64,000 nt of DNA from Anaerostipes amylophilus (lineage in GTDB: Bacteria; Bacillota; Clostridia; Lachnospirales; Lachnospiraceae), in NCBI RefSeq assembly GCF_025567365.1, contig NZ_JAOQJG010000001.1, forward strand, positions 124,001 through 188,000. The letters run 5' to 3'. Positions within the stretch are counted from its first letter, which is position 1. Each line of letters opens with the position of its first letter. The notes beneath the pieces are model-generated. The model had not been told where the DNA came from. It saw only the letters and a list, made by a program, of their open reading frames with translations, and ran no database searches. Made by a program: the position numbers and the translations under genes. This document shows positions 25,940-33,802 of the stretch, in pieces.

Positions 25940-27112
25940 ATGGCAAATAATCACAAATTTGAATCAAATAAAAAATATTTTACAATTTCCATTTATACGA
26001 CTGTCGTAATTCTGATCGGATGTATCATCTTCCGTTTTGTGACACAATGGTCTACAACTAGTAAACTTATTTCCCAACTATGGGGAATCTTATTTCCATT
26101 TTTTATGGGGTTTCTGATCGCCTATATTCTAAACCCAGTTGTTTCATTCTTTCAGAGAAATGTATCTGCAAGAATTTTAAAAAGCAAACCTGACAAACAA
26201 CGTGGACTTGCTATTTTGATCAGTTATCTTGTTATGGTCGGTTGTATCATTATCTGCCTTCGATTTATCATTCCACAGTTATATGACAGTATCCGTGAAT
26301 TATCTTTGATGATCCCTGATATTTATAACTCCATCATGTCGATGTTTGAGCAATATCGTGAAAACAGTACCGATATATTTCCTGACCAGATTGCTGATAT
26401 GATCGAGACGAAAACTTTACCAAAGCTGTTTGAACTGACGAATAATCTTTTAACAAATATTGTTCCTATGCTTTATGAAGCTTCCATGTCATTTGCAAAG
26501 GGATTATTTAATTTATTTATTGCATTTATTGTTTCTATTTATATGACCATTGATAAATTTATTTTAAAATATGCTGGTAAAAGAATTGTTCTTGCAATCT
26601 TTAATGAAAACTTCTCTTATCGTGTATTACGCACTTTAAAAGATTGTCACAAAATTTTTTCTGGATTTATTATTGGAAAATCCATTGATTCTCTGATCAT
26701 TGGTTTGCTTGCTTTTGTTGCAATGACAATATTAAAACTCCCATATACAGTGCTGATCAGTGTTATTATCGGAATTACAAATATGATTCCTTATTTTGGT
26801 CCGATCATTGGTGCTGTTCCAGGGGCATTTATTTTATTTATCGTAAGTCCGATGAAATGTCTGATCTTTATCATTATGGTCTTTGTTTTACAGCAGTTTG
26901 ACGGATTGATCCTTGGACCTAAGATTCTTGGAGAATCCACGGGCGTACGTCCATTGTTGATCTTATTTTCTATTACAGTTGGCGGTGCTTATTTTGGTCC
27001 TTTGGGAATGTTCCTTGGAGTTCCGTTCTTTGCGACGGTTCAATTCTTGATCAAGAACTGGGTAGATTATCGATTGTATAAAAAGAAGATCAAAATAAAA
27101 AAAGAAGAGTAA
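25940..27112 (+). CDS. AI-2E family transporter
   Basis: 390 residues with about eight membrane helices. The conserved block GITNMIPYFGPIIGAVPGAF near residue 272 and LILGPKILGESTGVRPL near 325 identify the AI-2E (PerM/YdbO-like) family. Members export autoinducer-2 or act as Na+/H+ or polyamine transporters, so the substrate is open. AAGGAG precedes the ATG. Monocistronic. Confidence 0.85.
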   Translation: MANNHKFESNKKYFTISIYTTVVILIGCIIFRFVTQWSTTSKLISQLWGILFPFFMGFLIAYILNPVVSFFQRNVSARILKSKPDKQRGLAILISYLVMVGCIIICLRFIIPQLYDSIRELSLMIPDIYNSIMSMFEQYRENSTDIFPDQIADMIETKTLPKLFELTNNLLTNIVPMLYEASMSFAKGLFNLFIAFIVSIYMTIDKFILKYAGKRIVLAIFNENFSYRVLRTLKDCHKIFSGFIIGKSIDSLIIGLLAFVAMTILKLPYTVLISVIIGITNMIPYFGPIIGAVPGAFILFIVSPMKCLIFIIMVFVLQQFDGLILGPKILGESTGVRPLLILFSITVGGAYFGPLGMFLGVPFFATVQFLIKNWVDYRLYKKKIKIKKEE

Positions 27113-27115
27113 AAG

Positions 27116-27157
27116 AAGAGGATTGCCTTATCTGATATTTTGTAAGTCAATCCTCTT
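27116..27157. terminator. Bidirectional terminator
   Basis: AAGAGGATTG (27116-27125) and CAATCCTCTT (27148-27157), T-rich on both strands, between converging genes. Confidence 0.8.
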
Positions 27158-27164
27158 TTATTTG

Positions 27165-28949
27165 TCATTGATTTGCTATCTGTTCTGCCAGATCATTTAA
27201 ATATACCCAACGATCCATTTTCTCATCTAATTCCGCTTGTGCAGATTCTTTCTGCTCCGTCAGTTCTGCTAACTTTCCAGAATTCGTTGCATTTTCCATG
27301 ATCTCTTCGTCTAACTGCTCTAACTTCTCTTCCAGTTTGGCGATATCATCATCGATCGTTTCAAATTCTTTTTGTTCTTTGTATGTAAATTTAAGCTTCT
27401 TTTGATGTTCTTTCTGGAATTTCTTTCCGTTGTTTTCTTTTTTCGCTGGTTTGCTTTTTTCTGGTTTGGCTGCAGGTTTTACTTTTTCAAGATAATCTGT
27501 ATATCCACCTTCGTATTGTTTTAAATGTCCGCCTTCTTCAAATGCAAAGATACGGTTTACAATACGATCAAGGAAATAGCGGTCATGGGATACCGTGATC
27601 ACGATTCCTGCGAAGGTATCCAGATAATCCTCAAGGATCGTTAATGTCTGGATATCAAGATCATTGGTCGGCTCATCAAGGATCAGAACATTCGGTGCTT
27701 CCATCAGTACTTTTAACAAGTAGAGTCGTCTCTGTTCTCCACCTGAAAGTTTATCCAGCGGTGTGTACTGAAGTTCTGGTGGAAACAGGAAGCGATCTAA
27801 CATCTGGGATGCACTTGCCTGCCCTTTTGTTGTCTGGATGTATTCTGCAACATTTTTAATATAATCAATGACACGGATATCTCCAGTCATATCTTCATTC
27901 TCCTGTGCAAAATATCCAATCTTTACAGTGTCTCCGATCGTGATATTTCCTTCATCTGGCTTTAAAATCCCCATGATCATCTTCATTAACGTTGATTTTC
28001 CACATCCATTTGGTCCGATAAATCCGATTCGATCATCTCTTAGGAAAATATAAGAGAAATCGTTGATCAGATGTTTATCACCGAATCCTTTGGAAATGTG
28101 TTCTAACTCGATCGTTGTCTTTCCAAGACGGCTGCTTATGGAATCCATTTCGACATTTTGCTGCATAGATGGACCTTTGGCATTCTTAAGTTCCTCAAAA
28201 CGTTCGGTTCTTGCTCTCTGTCTTGTTCCTCTTGCCTTGATTCCCTGCTTCATCCATTCCATTTCCACACGGAGTAAACTCTGACGTTTGCGTTCTGTCG
28301 CTAATTCCATCTCTTCACGCTGGACTTTTAATTCTACAAATCCTGAATAGTTTGTGTCATATTCGTAAAGCTTTCCTTTATCAATCTCTACAATCTTATT
28401 TGTGACGCGGTCTAAGAAATAGCGGTCATGAGTTACCATGATCAATACGCCGCGGAAGCTGTTTAAGAATTCTTCCAACCACAAAACCATATCGTTATCC
28501 AAGTGGTTGGTCGGCTCATCAAGGATCAGGACTTCTGTCGGATCTACTAAAGTTCTTGCAAGTGCAACTCTCTTCTTCTGACCTCCGGATAAATGATCGC
28601 ATCCTTCGTCAAAATCATAGATTCCCAGCTTTGTAAGAATTGTCTTTGCTTCACTCTCTGTCTTCCAGTCCTGATGTTCTTTTCCATCCATCACATATTC
28701 CAAAATACTTTGTTTCTTCGGGAATTCTGGATTCTGCGGAAGATAGGATACACGGATTCCATTTCCACAGATGATCTGGCCTTTGTCTGGCTCATTGATC
28801 TTGGCGATAATTTTTAATAATGTAGTCTTTCCTGTACCATTGACCCCGATCACACCAATCTTATCACCGCTGTGGATTCCAAGAGATACGTCATCAAAAA
28901 TAACTTTCTCTCCATAAATTTTGCTGATATGTTCAATATTTAATATATT
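27165..28949 (-). CDS. ABC-F family ATPase (Uup/YfmR-like)
   Basis: 594 residues from ATG at 28949, eight bases after the thioredoxin stop; there is no good ribosome site, suggesting coupled translation. Two ABC domains: GVNGTGKTT and LSGGQKKRVALART; GPNGCGKST and LSGGEQRRLYLLK. A charged P-site linker separates them, there are no membrane segments, and the C-terminus is a coiled coil. ABC-F proteins act on the ribosome E site to relieve stalling; some protect from antibiotics, but this subgroup is housekeeping. Confidence 0.9.
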   Translation of the reverse strand, partial: NILNIEHISKIYGEKVIFDDVSLGIHSGDKIGVIGVNGTGKTTLLKIIAKINEPDKGQIICGNGIRVSYLPQNPEFPKKQSILEYVMDGKEHQDWKTESEAKTILTKLGIYDFDEGCDHLSGGQKKRVALARTLVDPTEVLILDEPTNHLDNDMVLWLEEFLNSFRGVLIMVTHDRYFLDRVTNKIVEIDKGKLYEYDTNYSGFVELKVQREEMELATERKRQSLLRVEMEWMKQGIKARGTRQRARTERFEELKNAKGPSMQQNVEMDSISSRLGKTTIELEHISKGFGDKHLINDFSYIFLRDDRIGFIGPNGCGKSTLMKMIMGILKPDEGNITIGDTVKIGYFAQENEDMTGDIRVIDYIKNVAEYIQTTKGQASASQMLDRFLFPPELQYTPLDKLSGGEQRRLYLLKVLMEAPNVLILDEPTNDLDIQTLTILEDYLDTFAGIVITVSHDRYFLDRIVNRIFAFEEGGHLKQYEGGYTDYLEKVKPAAKPEKSKPAKKENNGKKFQKEHQKKLKFTYKEQKEFETIDDDIAKLEEKLEQLDEEIMENATNSGKLAELTEQKESAQAELDEKMDRWVYLNDLAEQIANQ

Positions 28950-28956
28950 CATCGTA

Positions 28957-29280
28957 CTACTTTGCCTGACCGATCGCTTCAACTAATTCTTCTTTAGATA
29001 CTGCACCGATCAGTTTTTTAACTACCTCTCCATCTTTGATCACTAAAAATGTTGGAACTGACATGATCTTGTACTGTGCCACGATATCCACATTCTGATC
29101 GATATCAAGCTTTCCAACCTTTACAGATCCTTTATATTCTTCGGCAAGCTGTGCAACGACTGGAGCCATCATCTTGCAAGGTCCACACCATGTTGCAAAC
29201 ATATCAACTAAGACTGGTACATCACTTTTTAATACTTCTTCTTCGAAATTTTCACTTGTAAATGTATATTCCATAATCAT
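28957..29280 (-). CDS. trxA: Thioredoxin
   Basis: 107 residues. Active site ATWCGPCKMMAP at about residues 29-40 and the cis-proline loop IMSVPTF near 76. Reduces protein disulfides in the cytoplasm. ATG at 29280 has AAAGGAT upstream; an in-frame ATG two codons later is also possible. Shares a transcript with the ABC-F gene. Confidence 0.95.
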   Translation of the reverse strand: MIMEYTFTSENFEEEVLKSDVPVLVDMFATWCGPCKMMAPVVAQLAEEYKGSVKVGKLDIDQNVDIVAQYKIMSVPTFLVIKDGEVVKKLIGAVSKEELVEAIGQAK

Positions 29281-29294
29281 TCACCTATCCTTTG

Positions 29295-29417
29295 CTATTT
29301 ATTTAAACATCGTTTTGCTTCTTCTAATGATTCATAAAATCTGCAGATCCATCGGTTTATACATGGATGCAAATATAAAAATAACTGGATCTTGCATCGA
29401 AACTTTCCTTGTTTCAT
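29295..29417 (-). CDS. Possible small protein upstream of trxA (40 aa)
   Basis: Starts MKQGKFRCKIQLFLYLHPCI and ends EEAKRCLNK, 14 bp before the thioredoxin start. It is basic with three or four Cys, and its amphipathic composition looks like coding sequence. The ribosome site is weak (GTGGTAAT). Could be a real thioredoxin-linked microprotein or chance. Confidence 0.4.
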   Translation of the reverse strand: MKQGKFRCKIQLFLYLHPCINRWICRFYESLEEAKRCLNK

Positions 29418-29456
29418 GATTATATTACCACTTTTTGTTTATTTTATGCAATCCTT

Positions 29457-30101
29457 TTACTTTGCATGACGATATGCTACTAAACGGCAGATTGGATTTC
29501 CTTTGGCGGAGAATTTCTCTTCATATTCTGTCATGACATTTCCTTCATTATATTCACTATGATGAAGATCATATGTGTGATTTTCTAAGATCCATCCTGC
29601 TTCTTCTACCTGTTCTAAGGAGAAGTCAAACAAATCTTTATTGTCTGTCTTAAACATGACTCTTCCTTCTGGTGTCAAAATGTTATTGTATCGTTCTAAA
29701 AATCTTGTGGATGTCAGTCTTCTCTTTGCATGTCGGTCTTTTGGCCATGGATCGGAGAAGTTTAAGTAGATTCTGTCTACTTCATCTTTATCAAAAACTT
29801 CTTCAATATTCTCTGCATCCATACGGATCAGGCGAAGATTGTTCTGTTCAAAGTCTTCTAATTTCTCTACGGCTCTTACTAGCACGCTAGAATATTTCTC
29901 AATTCCGATATAGTTGATCTCTGGATTTCTTTTTGCCATTTCTATGATAAACTGTCCTTTTCCCATTCCTACTTCGATGTGGATCGGATGATCATTTCCA
30001 AATACCTCTGCCCATTTTCCTTTCTTCTGTTCTGGCTCTTGGATGGAAAACTGGTTTTCAATAATTGTTTCTCTCGCTCCTGGTACATTTCTTAAACGCA
30101 T
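29457..30101 (-). CDS. trmB: tRNA (guanine-N7-)-methyltransferase
   Basis: 214 residues. SAM-binding motif IHIEVGMGKGQFI near residue 40 and the TrmB signature YLNFSDPWPKDRHAKRR near 112. It methylates G46 of tRNAs. The usual length and an intact C-terminus make this a confident call. Confidence 0.95.
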   Translation of the reverse strand: MRLRNVPGARETIIENQFSIQEPEQKKGKWAEVFGNDHPIHIEVGMGKGQFIIEMAKRNPEINYIGIEKYSSVLVRAVEKLEDFEQNNLRLIRMDAENIEEVFDKDEVDRIYLNFSDPWPKDRHAKRRLTSTRFLERYNNILTPEGRVMFKTDNKDLFDFSLEQVEEAGWILENHTYDLHHSEYNEGNVMTEYEEKFSAKGNPICRLVAYRHAK

Positions 30102-30139
30102 TTATATTCATCTCCTTTGTCTTTTTTCTCGAATCTTTG

Positions 30140-30168
30140 TTGATTATATCATAGACGATGGGTATAAT
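30140..30168 (+). promoter_or_regulatory. Promoter of the CYTH gene
   Basis: TTGATT (30140-30145), 17-base spacer, TATAAT (30163-30168). Confidence 0.7.
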
Positions 30169-30227
30169 AAAGAAAAAGTATGAGGCCTTAAGAGGCTTAG
30201 GATCTGCACTTCAAGGAGGAAATGCTC

Positions 30228-30671
30228 ATGGAAATCGAAAGAAAATTTATCGTCCACAACTTACCTGATAATCTGGATTCTTATCCACACTCTGAGATTG
30301 AGCAGGGCTATCTTTGCATGGAACCTGTCATTCGTATCCGCAGGATGAATAAGCAGTATTTCTTAACTTTTAAGAGTAAGGGATTGATGGCTAGAACCGA
30401 ACATGAATTTCCACTTGATAAGGCAGCTTATGAACACCTGCTTCCAAAGGTGGATGGGATTTTAATTTCCAAGACTCGTTATAAGATTCCGGATGAACAT
30501 GGATTTATTATTGAACTGGATGTCTTTCATGGAGAGTATGAGGGACTTGTAATGGCCGAGGTGGAATTCCCTAGTGAGGAAGTTGCTGTGGAATATGAGG
30601 GGCCTGAATGGTTTGATGATGAGGTTACGTTTGATTCTCGGTATCAGAATAATAATTTGGCGAATAAATAA
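30228..30671 (+). CDS. CYTH domain protein (triphosphate tunnel metalloenzyme-like)
   Basis: 147 residues from ATG at 30228, which is 8 bases after GGAGG; the ATG at 30222 is too close. ExExK motif MEIERKFIV at the very start, then VIRIRRMNKQYFLTFKSKG with basic residues for phosphate binding, and EFP/ELDVF acidic strands. Related proteins hydrolyse inorganic triphosphate or make cAMP. No neighbour gives the substrate. Confidence 0.88.
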   Translation: MEIERKFIVHNLPDNLDSYPHSEIEQGYLCMEPVIRIRRMNKQYFLTFKSKGLMARTEHEFPLDKAAYEHLLPKVDGILISKTRYKIPDEHGFIIELDVFHGEYEGLVMAEVEFPSEEVAVEYEGPEWFDDEVTFDSRYQNNNLANK

Positions 30672-30692
30672 TTGTTAGCCATAGGCTGTCGA

Positions 30693-30896
30693 TGTATGTA
30701 GATAAACAATAAAATAACACCTTCCGTGAAACACGAATTTTATGACGGATTTTTTACAAGCCGCTGATTCGCCGGCTTTCCTTGCAAAACTCGCTTCGCT
30801 CAAACATTGCACCAAGCACGGCTGCGAGCTTGTAAAAAATCCTATAAAATTCTATCGTTTCACGGAAGGTGTTATTTTATTGTTTATCTACATACA
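30693..30896. repeat. 204-bp near-palindromic element (MITE-like)
   Basis: The outer 40 bases on each side are perfect inverted repeats (30693-30732 and 30857-30896, ending in TGTATGTAG and CTACATACA). The next ~29 bases inward also pair with a few mismatches. The remaining centre has short GC-richer hairpins. No open reading frame and no clear target-site duplication. It could be a non-autonomous mobile element or a repeated intergenic structure. Confidence 0.75.
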
Positions 30897-30984
30897 CTGA
30901 AGGGTATTGGTGGAAACTGTGTATTATTCACTATATTTGTTATTATAATATTTATTGTCATGTAAAATTCATGATAAAATTTAC

Positions 30985-31013
30985 TTACAAAATTTTTCGA
31001 AAAATGATAAAAT
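30985..31013 (+). promoter_or_regulatory. Promoter of a short transcript
   Basis: TTACAA (30985-30990), 17-base spacer, TAAAAT (31008-31013). Confidence 0.55.
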
Positions 31014-31019
31014 AGTCAT

Positions 31020-31095
31020 ATAAACCGAGTACGATTTACATGAAAAAAAGACTGTTTCATTCGAATGTTACCGAGTGAAGCAGTCTTTTTTCTGT
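31020..31095 (+). ncRNA. Candidate small RNA or attenuated leader, ~75 nt
   Basis: From the predicted start near 31020, a short single-stranded stretch leads into a 20-bp stem (31044-31063 with 31072-31091, two wobbles, 8-base loop) ending CAGTCTTTTTTCTG. This is a strong terminator placed 50 bp before the next gene's start. Either a small RNA ends here or the gene downstream is controlled by attenuation. Confidence 0.45.
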
Positions 31096-31143
31096 CAGAT
31101 TTACTTTAGTTTCTTTAGAATTATAAATTGGAGGTAAAGTGAT

Positions 31144-31467
31144 ATGAAACGAATTCAGAAAGCATGTCTTACACAAACGGTTATTTTCTCTAATCATAAT
31201 GGGGAGACTACTGCTTATGCGCGTAAATTGATCGAGGAGGAATATAAGGCCGTAATATTAAGCGGTGATAATGAAAAGATTGCAAGTATTCTAAAATTAA
31301 TATATAGCCGCAAGCAGGAACGTGCCGAACAGGGTAAAAAGCTTTCTTCTACTGATGAGAGGTATTTTAAATTAGCTGAATATATGCTTTTTTCCGAACT
31401 TTCGTTTGTGCTGAATGTTCCGAGAGAACATATAGAGCAGTACATTGCGGATATGATTGAGGCATAA
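31144..31467 (+). CDS. Hypothetical protein, 107 aa
   Basis: Predicted all-helical cytoplasmic protein, for example TTAYARKLIEEEYKAVILSG and HIEQYIADMIEA. GGAGG precedes the ATG by 9 bases and a terminator follows, so it is a genuine single-gene unit. No family recognised. Confidence 0.7.
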   Translation: MKRIQKACLTQTVIFSNHNGETTAYARKLIEEEYKAVILSGDNEKIASILKLIYSRKQERAEQGKKLSSTDERYFKLAEYMLFSELSFVLNVPREHIEQYIADMIEA

Positions 31468-31480
31468 ATAATTTTATTAT

Positions 31481-31521
31481 AAAAAGGACACTTTTGATTA
31501 AATTTCAAAAGTGTCCTTTTT
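31481..31521. terminator. Terminator of the 107-aa gene
   Basis: 17-base perfect arms (31481-31497, 31505-31521), 7-base loop; T-run on both strands. Confidence 0.9.
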
Positions 31522-31523
31522 TA

Positions 31524-32221
31524 TCATTTATCTACCATGACTTTACATCGTTTCTTATAGCAGGCAATTCCGTAGTTTAATATTGTTTCATATCCTTCTT
31601 CTTCTAATTTCTGATCGTAGTGTTTTTCTTTGATCTGTTTTAGTGCCTTTTTGCATGCTTTGCAGAAATCTTTTAAGCGGTTTTCGTCTTTTCTTGTGGT
31701 TTTCCCTGTTTGGTAAGGTAGCCTGTTGCGAAAAGTACACTCCAGAGATTTTCGATCGTGCTGTCTAGTTCGTTGTATGTTAGTTCTAATCTGATTTCTT
31801 TCTGGATTGCTTTTCCTTCGATCAATTGCTCGATTTCTCTTCTTGTTTGTTGGTTTGCTTTTTCTATAAATCGTTTTACGATATAGTTTCCGCTTGTATT
31901 GATCCAGTATGGCTGTGGTGTTGCATCTGGTTCTATTTTTAATGCTCGGCAGTGATTGATCACATCCCATGGGCAGTAGATATCTGTATTTCCGAAGCGG
32001 TAACCGTCATACCATTTCTTTGTTTGTTCGAAAATTTCAAAGAAATATTTTAACATACTCATATTTAAGGATTTTCCGAATCTTCTTGTTCTTGTGAATA
32101 GATTGACTAAACCATGTTCATTTAGTAATTGTTTTATCAATCCTGTTTTATCTACATAGTAATAGTTTTCTTTTATCATATCTTCGAAGTTTTCAATTCC
32201 GATTGGAAGTTTCTTTTGCAT
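31524..32221 (-). pseudogene. Decayed AAA-ATPase/PD-(D/E)XK nuclease gene
   Basis: The start (ATG 32221, AAAGGAAGG upstream) encodes the family's N-terminus: IGIENFEDMIKENYYYVDKT and RTRRFGKSLNMSMLKYFFEI. It then jumps to the middle segment KKWYDGYRFG, missing well over 100 residues including much of the ATPase core. The frame stops near 31673; the family C-terminus (EEGYETILNYGIACYKKRC) continues in another frame to 31524. Intact members are about 500-550 residues. At least one deletion and one frameshift, so non-functional. Confidence 0.8.
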
Positions 32222-32506
32222 GAGGTTCCTTCCTTTCCGCATTTAATCTTACCTTTTGTTCATATTTTACTATCTGGTTATTTTATATGCAACGCAAAAT
32301 AACACTTATCTTTAGAAATCAAATAAGAAGATATACCCATATTCCCATGACTATATCTTCTCAAAATTTTCTTTTATTCCATTGTATCTACAATTTCTCT
32401 TCGTCATGGCGAATGTGCTTGCCTACTTCATTTACAAATAGTTGGACGGAGACGAGTAAAAGACAATCAGCCTAAGGAATAAGCTACCTTTGCCAAAACG
32501 GAATAG
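32222..32506. other. Stretch without a recognised gene
   Basis: About 285 bases. Plus-strand frame 32404-32475 could encode a basic tail (VGRRRVKDNQPKE) ending just before the terminator at 32507, perhaps the remnant 3' end of a lost gene. No start or ribosome site supports an intact gene. Confidence 0.4.
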
Positions 32507-32540
32507 AAAAGCACCAGAGGGCCTAATCTCTGGTGCTTTT
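32507..32540. terminator. Terminator without an intact upstream gene
   Basis: AAAAGCACCAGAG (32507-32519) and CTCTGGTGCTTTT (32528-32540), 8-base loop, T-run on both strands. The minus strand has a TATAAT-like box about 50 bp upstream, so it could also end a short minus-strand RNA. Confidence 0.75.
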
Positions 32541-32597
32541 CGTTTGCCCTTACGGACTATTCATTTCATTCTGCCTACTGGCATTATAGCATACGCA

Positions 32598-32640
32598 TTA
32601 TGTAATACATTTGGAATATGTTTCCAAATGTATTACATAA
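32598..32640. repeat. 19-bp perfect inverted repeat
   Basis: TTATGTAATACATTTGGAA (32598-32616) and its exact complement (32622-32640) around 5 bases. No T-run, so not a terminator. It lies 40 bp upstream of the -35 box of the secreted-protein gene: operator for a dimeric regulator or an element end. Confidence 0.6.
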
Positions 32641-32679
32641 CACACTTGTTAATTTCTTGTTAATAAATACAAAATACAA

Positions 32680-32730
32680 TTGACAAGAAATTAAATATTT
32701 CATACGATATAGTTAGTTATAAATAACTAA
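32680..32730 (+). promoter_or_regulatory. Promoter of the phase-variable locus with flanking palindromes
   Basis: TTGACA (32680-32685), 17-base spacer, TACGAT (32703-32708). AATTTCTTGT (32651-32660) is repeated inverted as ACAAGAAATT (32683-32692) over the -35 box, and TTAGTTATAAATAACTAA (32713-32730) is a palindrome at the start point. Both are candidate operators. Confidence 0.65.
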
Positions 32731-32753
32731 TACTTAAGTGGAGGTAGGAATTA

Positions 32754-33148
32754 ATGAAACAAATAATTAAAAAAGTGTTATATATATATATATGATATCT
32801 ACATTGGTTTTATCTATGTTATTATCATCACTACAACGTGTATCTGCAGACGAATCAGAAAACATACCTAATTCACCTATTAAAGTTTTAGAAGAAAATA
32901 TTTCTGATCAATCACTATATATAAAATATTATATGACGATTGATAATCAAAAATTTTTATACATTGAAAATTCAAAAATAGTCAATGGAGATTGGGTTAC
33001 TAATACTTTAAAAACAAAAGTAGATGAAAATAATAATTTGATCAAATCTACTAAAGAAGAATATCAAACAAACTATCATATTTCTGATGAATCCATAGAC
33101 AATATAGATAATAAAACTTTAACTTGGTCAAAACGTTGGGGGCATTAG
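32754..33148 (+). CDS. Putative secreted protein, out of frame at a (TA)7 tract
   Basis: The well-placed start (ATG 32754, GGAGG 9 bases before) reads MKQIIKKVLYIYI and then runs out of frame; the long frame (from 32792, 118 residues) has no ribosome site. Losing one TA (or gaining two) joins them into a textbook signal peptide: MKQIIKKVLYIYMISTLVLS, then MLLSSLQRVSA, with cleavage before DESEN. The mature part, about 100 residues, is acidic, Asn/Lys-rich and unrelated to any family I know. It is phase-variable or recently frameshifted. Base composition is far more AT-rich than in the neighbours. Confidence 0.6.
32779..32792 (+). repeat. (TA)7 dinucleotide tract inside the signal peptide codons
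   Basis: Seven TA units at codons 9-13 of the secreted-protein gene. With 6 or 9 units the frame is open; with 7 it is closed. Short tandem repeats in 5' coding regions are the classic basis for slipped-strand phase variation. Confidence 0.8.
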
Positions 33149-33150
33149 TA

Positions 33151-33330
33151 ATGAAAAATTTATTTCACAATAAAAGAATAAGGCATTTTTTTATTGTTGA
33201 TGGAAGTTACTTATTATTTAATTTAATATATTGTTTAGTATTCAAATATAACTTTATCACTACACACACAATTATAATGTTTATTTTTATGAATATTTGT
33301 TTGTTTATTGGAACTCAAGATGAAGAATAA
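33151..33330 (+). CDS. Small hydrophobic protein, 59 aa
   Basis: Begins MKNLFHNKRIRHFF two bases after the secreted gene's stop. Two membrane helices (about residues 12-32 and 37-54) and an acidic end GTQDEE. Very AT-rich like its partner. Arrangement of a secreted protein plus a small membrane protein recalls bacteriocin/immunity pairs, but no family match supports this. Confidence 0.55.
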   Translation: MKNLFHNKRIRHFFIVDGSYLLFNLIYCLVFKYNFITTHTIIMFIFMNICLFIGTQDEE

Positions 33331-33331
33331 T

Positions 33332-33370
33332 AAAAAGATTCTAAGCAACCAATCTGCCTAGAATCTTTTT
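33332..33370. terminator. Bidirectional terminator
   Basis: AAAAAGATTCTA (33332-33343) and TAGAATCTTTTT (33359-33370), 15-base loop. Ends the small-protein unit and the first ATP synthase operon from opposite sides. Confidence 0.85.
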
Positions 33371-33389
33371 ACACATATTCAAATTTACT

Positions 33390-33794
33390 TTATGCTTTCA
33401 ATCCCTTACGAACTAACGCTCTCTTAAGTGCCAACTCTGCCCTTGCAATATCAATATCTGCGCTCTTAGCTTCGAGTCTCTTTCTTGCTCTCTCTTCCGC
33501 TTTCTTTGCACGTTCAACATTGATATCTTCCGGCCATTCTGCGACTTCTGCCAGGATACTCATGGTTGTTTCTGTGACTTCCACGAATCCTTTTAGTAAT
33601 GCCGCTTTCTTCTTGGTTCCGTCTTCTTCTGTGATCGTTAAGACTCCAGGTGCGATGATCATCGTCATCGGAATGTGTCTTGCGTAGATTCCGACTTCTC
33701 CTTCGGTTGTATTTAACTCAACGAATGTGACATCTCCTGTATAAAATGAGCGTTCTGGTGTAATGACTTCTAATTTCATTGTGTTTTCAGCCAT
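33390..33794 (-). CDS. atpC: ATP synthase epsilon subunit (operon 1)
   Basis: 134 residues. N-terminal beta sandwich (LEVITPERSFYTGDVTFVEL, GEVGIYARHIPM) and C-terminal helical hairpin (AKKAEERARKRLEAK). Part of the central stalk, linking rotor rotation with catalysis. Last gene of operon 1, 8 bp after atpD. Confidence 0.95.
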   Translation of the reverse strand: MAENTMKLEVITPERSFYTGDVTFVELNTTEGEVGIYARHIPMTMIIAPGVLTITEEDGTKKKAALLKGFVEVTETTMSILAEVAEWPEDINVERAKKAEERARKRLEAKSADIDIARAELALKRALVRKGLKA

Positions 33795-33802
33795 AGGATC
33801 AC

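Noticed and set aside
30693..30896. Large palindrome as a CRISPR or rRNA-like structure
   Set aside because: There is one inverted pair and no direct repeats with spacers; it matches no structural RNA I can recognise.
32792..33148. Simple start at ATG 32792 for the secreted protein
   Set aside because: No ribosome site (TA repeat upstream) and the resulting signal peptide would lack its positive N-terminus.
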